Shown: positions 37,021 through 45,185 of the stretch, piece after piece
Numbering within the stretch: the first letter of the stretch is position 1
How the letters are laid out: every line of letters begins with the position of its first letter
Assembly: GCF_000244915.1 (NCBI RefSeq)
Contig: NZ_CM001442.1
Coordinates: forward strand, 4,960,001 to 5,024,000
Reading direction: 5' to 3'
DNA length: 64,000 nucleotides
DNA from: Bradyrhizobium sp. WSM471
Lineage (GTDB): Bacteria; Pseudomonadota; Alphaproteobacteria; Rhizobiales; Xanthobacteraceae
Made by a program: the position numbers and the translations under genes
The notes under the pieces: generated by a model
The model's input: only the letters and a program-made list of their open reading frames with translations
What the model was told of the DNA's origin: nothing
Databases searched by the model: none

Positions 37021-40000
37021 CAGTTGGCCACCGCCGGTGTATGAAACGCCCGTTTGCTGAGAGGAATGGTGATCGTGCATTCCAGTCCCCTGGGATTGAA
37101 TGCCAACCTGGTCTGCCCCTTGAACTCGAACCCGAGTGTGCGCTCCAGAAGCTCGGTCCCAAATCCTTTGTGCGGCGGGGGCGCAACCGGTGGCCCACCG
37201 CGCTCCCGCCACTCGAACACCAGCTCCGCCGGGTCGGTGCCCTGCTCGAGGCGCCAGGAAATCTCGATGCGCCCTGTCGGCCGGCTCAGGGCGCCGTATT
37301 TCAACGCGTTGGTTGCGAGTTCGTGTATGGCAAGGGCAAAGGTTTCCGCGGCTTTCGACTGGAAACGCACCGTGGGGCCGCTGACGCGTACCTGCTCCCC
37401 CTCCCTGGCGTTATAAGCCAGCAGTTCCTCGACGGCGAGGTATTCGAGATCAACGCCGCCCTCGGGATCGCGGGTCACCAGCGCCTGGGTACGGGCGAAA
37501 GCGTTGAGCCGGCCATCGAGATGGGAGGCAAACTCCTCGACGGTCGAGCTCGTATCGGCCGTGCGACGGGCGATCGAGCGCACCACGCCGAGCGTGTTGC
37601 GTACCCGATGCTGGAGTTCGGCCAGCAGCAGGCGCTGCCGCTCCTCGGCCCGGGTCATGGCGGTGATGTCGACGAAGGTGATGACGACACCCGCGATGAA
37701 ATTGTCGATGCTGCGATAGGGCAGGATGCGCACGATGTAGCGCGTGCCGCTGGCCGGGTCCCTCAGCTCACGCTCGGCACTGGCAAGCGTCCGCAGCACG
37801 CCGCGAATGTCGTCATAGAGCTCCTCGATCGGGATGCGCGCCTTGATGTGCGCGATGGGGCGGCCCGTGTCGGTCTCGACGAGATGCAGTACCTGCGTGA
37901 TCGCCGGCGTGAAGTTCATGACGCGCAAATCGTTGTCGAGGAATACGGTCGCGATCTGCGTGCTCTCCAGGAAGTTCTGAAGATCGCTGGTGGCGCGCGT
38001 CAATTCCTGGACGCGGTGAGCCAGCTCGCCGTTCACAGTGGTCAATTCCTCGTTGACCGACTGCAGTTCCTCGCGTGAGGTTTCGAGCTCTTCGTTCGCG
38101 GACTGAAGCTCTTCATTGAGCGACTGGTATTCCTCGTTCGAGGACTTCAGCTCCTCGTTGGTGCTTTCGAGCTCTTCGATGGTTGCCTGAAGGCGCTCCC
38201 GTGTTGCCCGCAGCTCGCCTTCGATACGCTCGACATGCTCGGACTGGACCAGCGCATTGGGCTTGCCCTCGCCGGCATCTACTGCGCGCACCGGGCCGTC
38301 CTTGAACAGGACGACGAAATTGCGGTTGTCGCTGCCGCCCTCCTGGATCGGCTCCACCATGATGTCGACGGAAATGTGCTGACCGTTGGCGCCGAGCTGT
38401 ACCTGCTCGGCATGGGCCGGCTCGTTGGTCTCCGTCGCGCGGCTGAGCACCGCGCGCAGGTCCAGGCGGAGATCGCGGTGGACGAGCTGGAGCAGATCGA
38501 GCGTGGCAGCGCCTGCCGTCGGCTCGATGTAGCGGCCGGTGCGCCCGGAAAAGTGCAGCACCTGAAAATTACTGTCGGTAATGACATAGGCGGGCGCGTA
38601 GCGCTCGGCGATCCGCTGTGCGCGGCGCTCCAGGCCGATGTCGGGGCGGAACGAGCGCAGCGGCGGCACCTCGGCGGGCGCCCTCCCGGCAGCGGTCGTG
38701 ATTGGAAATTCCGGTGGCAGCCGTGTTCCGGTCTCCAGCTTCTTGAAGATGCGGGCGCGGCGGTCGATCGGCACGAAAAGTATTGGATGCCGCGTGACGT
38801 TCTCGGAATTGCCGAGAAACAGGAATCGATCCGGCAGAAGCGCGAAGTGGAATAGCGGGATCACCCGATTTTGCAATTCGGCATTGAGATAGATCAGCAG
38901 GTTGCGGCAGGAGACGAGATCGAGCTTCGAGAACGGCGCGTCCTTGATCACGTTATGCTGCGAGAAGATGCACATCTCGCGCAGTTCCTTGACGACGCAA
39001 TAGGTATCGCCTTCCCGCACGAACCAGCGCGCCAGACGCTCGCTGGTCATGTCCGCCTCGATATTGGTGCGGTAGCGGCCGACGCGAGCGGTCGCCAGAG
39101 CCCGTCCGTCGATGTCGGTCGCGAAGATCTGAACCTGCGGTGGCGAGTCCATCTTGGCCATGTGCTCGCGCAGGAGGATAGCGATGGAATAGGCCTCCTC
39201 TCCGGTGGCGCATCCGAGCACCCAGACGCGAACCTGCTGGCGCGCGTCCTTGCCTTCGAAGAGCTTCGGGACGATCTGACTCTCGAGCACATCGAATTCG
39301 CGCTTGTCGCGAAAGAATTGGGTGACGCCGATCAAGAGGTCGTTGAACAGATGCTGCGCCTCGTCCTGGTCGTTGCGCAGGAAATCGACATAGGCGGCGA
39401 TGTCGGCGATCTGGACCACCTGCATCCGTCGCTGCACGCGACGCAGGAAGGTGTTCTGCTTGTAGCCGTGAAAATCATTACCGGTCTTGCTGCGCAGGAT
39501 GTCGGCGATGCGCGACAGCGAGGTCGCCGCAGCGGCCAGCACCTCGTCGAACCCCTGCTTCTCCTCCAGCCGCCGCAGGTGACGGGCATAGACCTGGATG
39601 TGCTCGGCGATCTCTTCCGGAGAGAGCACGTAGTCGGCGATCGCCGCCGGCGTGTTGGCTTCTTTCAGATGATCAGCCTCGTCGCTCGCGCCCTTCTCGG
39701 CGATGGCGAGGCCACCGTGATCCTTCAGAGTCGCGGTACCCAGCGTGCCATCGCCGCCGACGCCGGACAGGATCACGCCGATCGATTGCTCGGCGCGTTC
39801 TTCCGCCAGAGACACCAGGAAGCTGTCGATCGTGGCCCGCTCGCCGGGGGCCTGCTCGGCCTGGCGGACCGCGAAGCGACCGCCATGGATCGTCGTGATC
39901 ATCGCCGGCGGGCACAGATAGATCGTGCCGCCCTCGATGGTCTGGCCGTCACTGATGTCGGCGATCTTGCCGCCGGTGGTATCCTGCACGATCCGACGCA

Positions 40001-40187
40001 GCCGCGGCTCGTCGAGCGCCTCGTGATGTTGCAGCGCCAGCACGACCGCCTGGTCGGCGCTCACGGTCAGCTTGGACAAGAACCGCTCGACGCTATCCAG
40101 AGCTGTCGGCGCCGCGCCCACCCCGATAATCAGCGGAGACCTGGTCTGGCGCTCTCTTTCGACCGGCTGGTCGCCGATTTCATGCAT
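37020..40187 (-). CDS. CheB-CheR-PAS-HWE sensor histidine kinase fusion with a changed CheB active site
   Basis: A 1055-residue cytoplasmic protein. In order: CheB methylesterase domain (about 16-190), CheR methyltransferase (about 215-475, SAM site in LGCATGEEAYS), a PAS-like segment (about 525-635), a long coiled coil of repeated EELxSxNEE heptads (about 653-737), a PAS domain (about 742-845), and an HWE kinase with phospho-acceptor His860 in LLLAELQHRVRN, plus HELATNALKYGAL and EWRERGGPP. The CheB domain keeps His54 and Asp146, but GxGAS is GVGAA, so the catalytic Ser is Ala26. The ATG at 40187 is chosen over a TTG at 40241. The stop overlaps the Crp gene. Confidence 0.92.
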   Translation of the reverse strand: MHEIGDQPVERERQTRSPLIIGVGAAPTALDSVERFLSKLTVSADQAVVLALQHHEALDEPRLRRIVQDTTGGKIADISDGQTIEGGTIYLCPPAMITTIHGGRFAVRQAEQAPGERATIDSFLVSLAEERAEQSIGVILSGVGGDGTLGTATLKDHGGLAIAEKGASDEADHLKEANTPAAIADYVLSPEEIAEHIQVYARHLRRLEEKQGFDEVLAAAATSLSRIADILRSKTGNDFHGYKQNTFLRRVQRRMQVVQIADIAAYVDFLRNDQDEAQHLFNDLLIGVTQFFRDKREFDVLESQIVPKLFEGKDARQQVRVWVLGCATGEEAYSIAILLREHMAKMDSPPQVQIFATDIDGRALATARVGRYRTNIEADMTSERLARWFVREGDTYCVVKELREMCIFSQHNVIKDAPFSKLDLVSCRNLLIYLNAELQNRVIPLFHFALLPDRFLFLGNSENVTRHPILFVPIDRRARIFKKLETGTRLPPEFPITTAAGRAPAEVPPLRSFRPDIGLERRAQRIAERYAPAYVITDSNFQVLHFSGRTGRYIEPTAGAATLDLLQLVHRDLRLDLRAVLSRATETNEPAHAEQVQLGANGQHISVDIMVEPIQEGGSDNRNFVVLFKDGPVRAVDAGEGKPNALVQSEHVERIEGELRATRERLQATIEELESTNEELKSSNEEYQSLNEELQSANEELETSREELQSVNEELTTVNGELAHRVQELTRATSDLQNFLESTQIATVFLDNDLRVMNFTPAITQVLHLVETDTGRPIAHIKARIPIEELYDDIRGVLRTLASAERELRDPASGTRYIVRILPYRSIDNFIAGVVITFVDITAMTRAEERQRLLLAELQHRVRNTLGVVRSIARRTADTSSTVEEFASHLDGRLNAFARTQALVTRDPEGGVDLEYLAVEELLAYNAREGEQVRVSGPTVRFQSKAAETFALAIHELATNALKYGALSRPTGRIEISWRLEQGTDPAELVFEWRERGGPPVAPPPHKGFGTELLERTLGFEFKGQTRLAFNPRGLECTITIPLSKRAFHTPAVAN

Positions 40188-40357
40188 GGTCTCGATAGCC
40201 TCATTCAGTGACGGGAACCAGAGGACGCCCGCTCGCCGCAAATAGCAGAATTGATATTATCCCAACAGATGCAAGGCGGAAACGTCACGCTGCGTTCCGT
40301 ACAGCGAGCATTGGGTGTTCGGCATTGAGCTTAGGTGGCCTGCCAACGTCCCCCGGA

Positions 40358-40624
40358 TCACTCCGGACCGACTTGCTGCCGAAGATAGGCAATCCGCTGC
40401 TCGATCAGGACGCGATGCCGGAGCCATTCCGTCAGGGTCTGCTTCAGCACCTCGGCCAACCGTTCCGCCTCGCCCGGGTCGTGACCACCGGCACTGAGTT
40501 CACGGATCCGATTCTCCTGATCGCGAATGCGCTCAGAGCCTTCCTCGATATCCCGATCGGCCTTGATCAGATGGCGGCGCTCGGTATCGAGCTGCTCGGT
40601 CCATTCGGACTGGGAAATGGTCAT
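40358..40624 (-). CDS. Small coiled-coil protein in the CheB-kinase cluster
   Basis: An 88-residue, fully helical protein (SEWTEQLDTERRHLIKADRD, then EEGSERIRDQENRIRELSAG) with heptad-like spacing. A strong ribosome site (GAGGAGG) precedes the ATG at 40624, and it starts 10 bp after the CheB stop, so it is co-transcribed. A 170-bp gap follows before the CheB-CheR kinase fusion. It may be a structural partner of the sensor complex, but that is only inference. Confidence 0.78.
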   Translation of the reverse strand: MTISQSEWTEQLDTERRHLIKADRDIEEGSERIRDQENRIRELSAGGHDPGEAERLAEVLKQTLTEWLRHRVLIEQRIAYLRQQVGPE

Positions 40625-40634
40625 GGCGACCTCC

Positions 40635-41642
40635 TCAGGCCTCCCGCTTGCGAACCGGAGGATCGAGCGACTTTAGCACCACGCGCCGGATCATGTCGGC
40701 ATATTCGCGATATTCGGCAGCCCGCGCCTGGTACATCTCGGCAACCGCGGGCCGGCCGTTGCGCCGTCCGTCCGCGGCCATGCGCTGCACCAACTCAGCC
40801 CGCTCCTCGATGATGCGAAGTGCGACCCGCAGGGCTTCATCCACTTGCCCCTCCTGCTCTTTTGCGAGGATGTCGGCGGCGTAGGCGTGACCGACCTGGC
40901 AACGGAAGCGCATCGGGTGCGACTCCTTGATCTCGGATAGCACGCCCCCGCAGGCCGGACAGGTCAGTGCAACTGGATCAGCCACCGAGAGGAGCTTGTC
41001 ACTGCCGATCCGTTCGCCCGCCGCGATCTCGACCTCGAGCCGGATCTCGGGCGGGATCGGCAGCGCGGCACCCGCAACTTCCCTGGCGAGATCGGACAGA
41101 ACGTCGCCCATTCCGGCACCGGGGACGCAAAGATCGATGATGCTCGCCTCCAGGGCGCTCCTTGGCATTTCATCGGCGATGGCATCCGAGGGGTCCTGAA
41201 CCACCGAGATTCCGCCGCAACGCTTGATGGCGTTGAGACCGGCCGCACCGTCGGACAACAGCCCGCTGAGGAGCACACCGATCACGCGCGGGCCGTAGTT
41301 GATGGCGGCCGAGCGGAACAAGGCGTCGATGGCCGGCCGGACCATGTTCTCGCGCGGACCGCGCCCGAGGAACAGGTGATCCCCGGACAGCAGCAGATGA
41401 TGGTCCGGTGCGGCCAGATAAACCTGGCCGGGCTCGATCTTCATGCCGTTTTCGGCCTGCCGGACCGGGAGCGGACCGGCGCTGCTGGCGACCGTCGAGA
41501 GGATGCCGATGCCCTGCGCCGGGATGTGCAGCACGATGAACACCGCCGCGGGCAGATCCGGCGGCAGCCGGCCGAGGATCTGCTTCAACGGTGCGGTCGC
41601 GCCGGCCGAGCCACCTATGACGATGATATCGCGGTTGCTCAT
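40635..41642 (-). CDS. CheB-type protein-glutamate methylesterase with zinc-ribbon-like tail
   Basis: A 335-residue CheB catalytic-domain protein without a receiver domain. The catalytic triad is intact: Ser12 in GGSAGAT, His39 in VLHIPA and Asp131 in LLSDG. The last about 130 residues carry CPACGG and FRCQVGHAY, a probable zinc knuckle, and a helical end. The ATG at 41642 is chosen. It leads the unit with the 88-residue protein and faces the response regulator. In such clusters a CheB removes methyl groups or acts as an accessory to a sensor kinase; no chemoreceptor is nearby. Confidence 0.9.
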   Translation of the reverse strand: MSNRDIIVIGGSAGATAPLKQILGRLPPDLPAAVFIVLHIPAQGIGILSTVASSAGPLPVRQAENGMKIEPGQVYLAAPDHHLLLSGDHLFLGRGPRENMVRPAIDALFRSAAINYGPRVIGVLLSGLLSDGAAGLNAIKRCGGISVVQDPSDAIADEMPRSALEASIIDLCVPGAGMGDVLSDLAREVAGAALPIPPEIRLEVEIAAGERIGSDKLLSVADPVALTCPACGGVLSEIKESHPMRFRCQVGHAYAADILAKEQEGQVDEALRVALRIIEERAELVQRMAADGRRNGRPAVAEMYQARAAEYREYADMIRRVVLKSLDPPVRKREA

Positions 41643-41667
41643 GGAACCCGCTTTCGGTTGTATGGTT
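41643..41667 (+). promoter_or_regulatory. EcfG-like promoter GGAAC-N16-GGTT for the response regulator
   Basis: On the plus strand GGAAC (41643-41647) and GGTT (41664-41667) are separated by 16 bp. It begins right at the CheB start codon on the other strand and points to the response regulator, whose ATG lies 60 bp downstream. Confidence 0.55.
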
Positions 41668-41727
41668 ATACCAAGGCCAGTCACCGCCCGATGTTCCTAC
41701 GGACCGGAAGGAAGCCACGGAAGCGCC

Positions 41728-42132
41728 ATGGCGATAGCGCCCACATCGTCAGATCCGCAGTCGCCGCTCACGGGGCGGCGGATATTCATTGTCGAGGACG
41801 AATATTTTCTCGCCGATGACATTGGCAAGGCATGTCAGGCGCTCGGTGCCGAGGTCGCGGGGCCAGTCGGCGATCTCAATGAAGCACTCAGGATCCTGCA
41901 AGATGGCGGCATCCTGGATGCCGCCGTGCTTGACGTGAATCTCCACAGCGAGATGATCTTCCCTGTCGCGCGCGAACTGAAGGCCCGCAGCATACCCTTC
42001 CTGTTCACGACCGGTTACGACAAGATCAGCATCAGTCCGGAATTCCACGACGTGCCAATCCTGGAGAAACCGATCGATATGCCGGCGATGGCCCACAGGC
42101 TGGCCGCGCTGATCGCCGATCAGCACGGTTGA
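41728..42132 (+). CDS. Single-domain response regulator
   Basis: A 134-residue receiver protein without an output domain. The acidic pocket is in FIVEDEYFLADD, the phospho-acceptor is Asp69 in AVLDVNLHS, and the conserved Thr and Lys are in LFTTGYDK and Lys115 in ILEKPID. HWE kinases commonly signal through such stand-alone receivers, so the fused kinase nearby is a likely partner. The ATG at 41728 has a purine-rich site upstream, and a general-stress-type promoter lies just before. Confidence 0.92.
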   Translation: MAIAPTSSDPQSPLTGRRIFIVEDEYFLADDIGKACQALGAEVAGPVGDLNEALRILQDGGILDAAVLDVNLHSEMIFPVARELKARSIPFLFTTGYDKISISPEFHDVPILEKPIDMPAMAHRLAALIADQHG

Positions 42133-42144
42133 GCCGGACGGCGA

Positions 42145-42225
42145 TCAGAGCAGATGCGCGAAAGCGAGCCAGGCGGTGACCGCCAGGCACAGGAGCACTG
42201 CAGCATACGGCAACGCGATCCGCAA
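42145..42225 (-). CDS. Tiny single-pass membrane peptide 2 (TTG start)
   Basis: A 26-residue peptide, MRIALPYAAVLLCLAVTAWL then AFAHLL, that is almost entirely a membrane helix. It starts with TTG at 42225, with GGGAGG eight bases upstream at ideal spacing, which overlaps the end of the first tiny gene. It ends 12 bp from the response-regulator stop on the other strand. Function unknown. Confidence 0.55.
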   Translation of the reverse strand: MRIALPYAAVLLCLAVTAWLAFAHLL

Positions 42226-42244
42226 TCAGCAACCCTCCCGGCCA

Positions 42245-42334
42245 TCAGCCCATCATCATCCAGACGATCGCCGCCATCATCACGAGGAAACCTGTGATTG
42301 CCGTTGCGACAAAGGCCTGTTCAACGCGATCCAT
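42245..42334 (-). CDS. Tiny single-pass membrane peptide 1
   Basis: A 29-residue peptide, MDRVEQAFVATAITGFLVMM then AAIVWMMMG, with a short charged head and one membrane helix. A GAGGGGG purine stretch lies upstream of the ATG at 42334. It is followed within 20 bp by a second tiny membrane peptide gene. These are below normal gene-calling limits, but layout and ribosome sites support them. The rest of the 343-bp gap to the SDR gene shows nothing else. Confidence 0.55.
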   Translation of the reverse strand: MDRVEQAFVATAITGFLVMMAAIVWMMMG

Positions 42335-42475
42335 CGGCACCACAGCCCCCTCACTCCAGCCGGACCAGTCTGAGCGCTCGGGGAGCCTTGCGCATTAGGC
42401 TATGTGAATCGGCGTGCTCCTTTGTCAGTCCGCGGGAGCGGCCGGGCCCTCAGCTTAGATTGCGACGGCGTCGTT

Positions 42476-43258
42476 CTACGACTTCGCCGTGCCCGGCTCC
42501 GCCATCTTGCGATGCTGCTTGGCCAGCATCTCGTTCGGCGTGACGTTGGCGATGGTGGTCTGAAGCTTGTTCTTCATTCCGGTCACGATGTCGGATTCGC
42601 CGCGCAACATGGCGTCGAAGCCGGCCTTCGCGACGTCGTAGGCACTGTCCTTCGGCTCGGTGCCGACCTTGGTGTCCATCATGTCGGCGCGGCGGAAGAA
42701 CTCCGTCTCGGTGGCGCCCGGCATCAGGCAGGTGACGGTGACGCCGCTGTCGCGCAGCTCTTCGCGCAGTGCAAACGAGAATGAATCGAGGAAGGCCTTG
42801 CTGGCGTTGTAGACCGCCTGAAAACTGCCCGGCGTGAATCCGGCGATCGAGCCCGTGATCAGGATACGGCCAGAATTGCGGCGGAGCATCTCGTTGCCGG
42901 CGCGATGGATCAGATACAGCGTGCCGGTGATGTTGGTGTCGACGAGGTGCTTGATCCTGGCAAAATCCTGATCGAGGAAGGCCTTGCCGAGGCCGACCCC
43001 GGCATTGGCCAGAAGCGCGTCGATCGGCCGGTCGCCGACCGCGGCGCAAAGCTTGTCGACGCCTTCGGTGGTGGCGAGGTCGGCCTCGACCGCCTCGACG
43101 CCGCCGCCGAGCCTGCGGAGATCGACGGCCACCCTCTCGATCTCGGGCTCGTCCGCCGCGATGACAAGGTTGAAGCCTCCTTGGGCGCAACATCTGGCGA
43201 GTTCCAGGCCGATGCCGGTGGAGGCGCCGGTGACGACGGCGAGTTGGTTGGCGGCCAT
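42476..43258 (-). CDS. SDR-family oxidoreductase
   Basis: A 260-residue short-chain dehydrogenase. The cofactor motif is TGASTGIG near residues 10-17, NAG is in LLANAGVG, and the catalytic Ser and YxxxK are in TGSIAG and VYNASK. It reduces or oxidises an unknown carbonyl or alcohol with NAD(P). The ATG at 43258 (MAANQLAVVTGA) is chosen; the frame extends upstream without support. It is divergent from the zinc alcohol dehydrogenase gene, with 172 bp between; a weak GGAAC-N16-GATT element on the minus strand sits there (43303-43327). Confidence 0.93.
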   Translation of the reverse strand: MAANQLAVVTGASTGIGLELARCCAQGGFNLVIAADEPEIERVAVDLRRLGGGVEAVEADLATTEGVDKLCAAVGDRPIDALLANAGVGLGKAFLDQDFARIKHLVDTNITGTLYLIHRAGNEMLRRNSGRILITGSIAGFTPGSFQAVYNASKAFLDSFSFALREELRDSGVTVTCLMPGATETEFFRRADMMDTKVGTEPKDSAYDVAKAGFDAMLRGESDIVTGMKNKLQTTIANVTPNEMLAKQHRKMAEPGTAKS

Positions 43259-43430
43259 GAGCGTATCCTTCGCTAGTCCTTGAGTGGGATTGATGACGCT
43301 CCAATCACCGCAATCGCCGCTCGTTCCTATCGGGACGCACGCCGGTGCGGCGCAAAGATTTTGCACCGTGCGATAGCAACCATCGTTCGTTGTTCGACTT
43401 GGATGCCTCGTAGCTCGCGGGAGAACAGAG

Positions 43431-44606
43431 ATGAAGGCGCTGGTCTGGCACGGCAAGGAAGACATTCGTTGCGACACCGTCACCGATCCTGAGATTCAGG
43501 ATCCGCGCGACGCGATCATTAAAGTCACGAGCTGCGCCATCTGCGGCTCCGACCTGCACCTCTTTCACAACTACATTCCGGGCATGCTGCCCGGCGACAT
43601 CATGGGCCACGAGACCATGGGCGAAGTGGTCGAGGTCGGCTCAGGCGTCGACGGCAAGCTGAAGAAGGGCGACCGCGTCGTCGTGCCCTTCACGATCATT
43701 TGCGGCGAATGCGACCAGTGCAAGCGCGGCAATTTCTCGGTCTGCGAAACCACCAATCGCAAGCGCCATCTGGCGGACAAGGCGTTCGGACACACGACGG
43801 CCGGCCTGTTCGGCTACACCCATCTGACCGGCGGCTATCCCGGCGGCCAGGCCGAGTATCTGCGCGTGCCGTTCGCCGACGCCACCCACATCAAGGTGCC
43901 CGACGGCATTCCCGACGAGAAGCTGCTGTTTCTCAGCGACATCTTCCCGACCGGATGGCAGGCCGCCGCGCAATGCGACATCGAGCCGACCGATACGGTC
44001 GCGATCTGGGGCTGCGGTCCCGTGGGACAGATGGCGATCCGCAGCGCCATCCTGCTCGGCGCCAACCAGGTGATCGCGATCGACTGCCTGCCCGAACGGC
44101 TCAGCATGGCCGAAGCCGGCGGCGCCACCACCATCAACTTCGAAACCGAAAGCGTCCTGGAGCGGCTCGAGGAGCTCACCGACGGCAGAGGTCCCGAAAA
44201 ATGTATCGACTGCGTCGGGATGGAGTCGCATGTGATGGCCTCCCTGCCCGACACGCTGCTCGATCGCGCCAAGCAGATGGTCATGGTGGAGAGCGACCGG
44301 CCGCATGTGCTGCGCGAGATGATCTATGTTTGCCGCCCCGGCGGCATCATCTCGGTGCCGGGCGTGTACAGCGGATTCTCCGACATGCTTCCGATGGGCG
44401 CCTTCATGAACAAGGGCCTGCAGATGCGCACCGGCCAGACCCACGTCAACCGCTGGACCGACGACCTGCTCCATCGCATCGAGGAAGGCCAGATCGATCC
44501 GTCCTTCGTCATCACCCACACCGTCCCGCTTAGCCAAGGCCCCGAGATGTATCAGGTGTTTCGCGACAAGCGCGACTCCTGCGTCAAGGTCGTGCTGAAG
44601 CCCTGA
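43431..44606 (+). CDS. Zinc-dependent alcohol dehydrogenase (formaldehyde dehydrogenase-like)
   Basis: A 391-residue medium-chain dehydrogenase. Catalytic zinc ligands are in [11 protein letters not shown] and GHETMGEV; the structural zinc cluster is [15 protein letters not shown]. The cofactor domain has [12 protein letters not shown], and the substrate may be formaldehyde, glutathione adducts or a polyol. It starts at the ATG 43431 and is followed 12 bp later by a membrane protein gene and then a GH13 enzyme, so an operon is likely. Confidence 0.93.
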   Translation: MKALVWHGKEDIRCDTVTDPEIQDPRDAIIKVTSCAICGSDLHLFHNYIPGMLPGDIMGHETMGEVVEVGSGVDGKLKKGDRVVVPFTIICGECDQCKRGNFSVCETTNRKRHLADKAFGHTTAGLFGYTHLTGGYPGGQAEYLRVPFADATHIKVPDGIPDEKLLFLSDIFPTGWQAAAQCDIEPTDTVAIWGCGPVGQMAIRSAILLGANQVIAIDCLPERLSMAEAGGATTINFETESVLERLEELTDGRGPEKCIDCVGMESHVMASLPDTLLDRAKQMVMVESDRPHVLREMIYVCRPGGIISVPGVYSGFSDMLPMGAFMNKGLQMRTGQTHVNRWTDDLLHRIEEGQIDPSFVITHTVPLSQGPEMYQVFRDKRDSCVKVVLKP

Positions 44607-44618
44607 GGAGCAAGGCCC

Positions 44619-45158
44619 ATGTTTCATTTCTCCAACATCGTTCGCACCAAGGGCGATCCGAAAATCGTCGAGGGTGGCCCGAGCCTGAAGCGGCCCGAAG
44701 ACCAACTCGCCCGCGCACTCGGCTGGTTCAGCATCGGTCTCGGCGTCGTCGAATTCTTCGCGCCGCGGCGCGTCACGGAAACGCTGGGCATGGAAGGTAG
44801 CGAGACGCTGGTCCGTGCCTTCGGCGTGCGGGAAATCCTTGCCGGGGTCATGACCCTCTCGGTCGAGAAGAACGCCGGCCTGTGGGCCCGCGTCGGTGGC
44901 GACGGCCTCGATGCCGCCGCGCTGCTCTCGGGCATGACCGCGGACAATCCCAAAAAGGGCAATATCGCGCTGGCGCTGCTGATGGTTGGCGGCATCGCGA
45001 TGCTCGACTACCGCGCCGCGCAGGACACCAAGCCGCAACGGCCGCCGCGCGACGCCCGACGCAAGCTGTATCCGAACCGCAGCGGCTTTCCCAAGGGCAT
45101 CGAGAGCGCCCGAACCGCGGCCAAGCAGATCGCAGCCCACGCGGCGGCACGGACCTGA
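44619..45158 (+). CDS. Membrane protein of unknown function in the alcohol dehydrogenase operon
   Basis: A 179-residue protein with three or four membrane segments between about residues 33 and 130 (LGWFSIGLGVVEFFAPRRV, then ALALLMVGGIAMLDY). The C-terminal part is basic and Ala-rich. It starts 12 bp after the alcohol dehydrogenase and ends 27 bp before the glucosidase. Proteins with this layout occur beside stress or cyclase/dehydrase-type genes in rhizobia, but the function is unknown. Confidence 0.8.
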   Translation: MFHFSNIVRTKGDPKIVEGGPSLKRPEDQLARALGWFSIGLGVVEFFAPRRVTETLGMEGSETLVRAFGVREILAGVMTLSVEKNAGLWARVGGDGLDAAALLSGMTADNPKKGNIALALLMVGGIAMLDYRAAQDTKPQRPPRDARRKLYPNRSGFPKGIESARTAAKQIAAHAAART

Positions 45159-45185
45159 GGACGCACGACGAGGTGATGCAAGGCA

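Noticed and set aside
43303..43327. GGAAC-N16-GATT on the minus strand before the SDR gene
   Set aside because: The -10 half differs too much from CGTT to call a promoter; kept only as a weak note beside the better sites.
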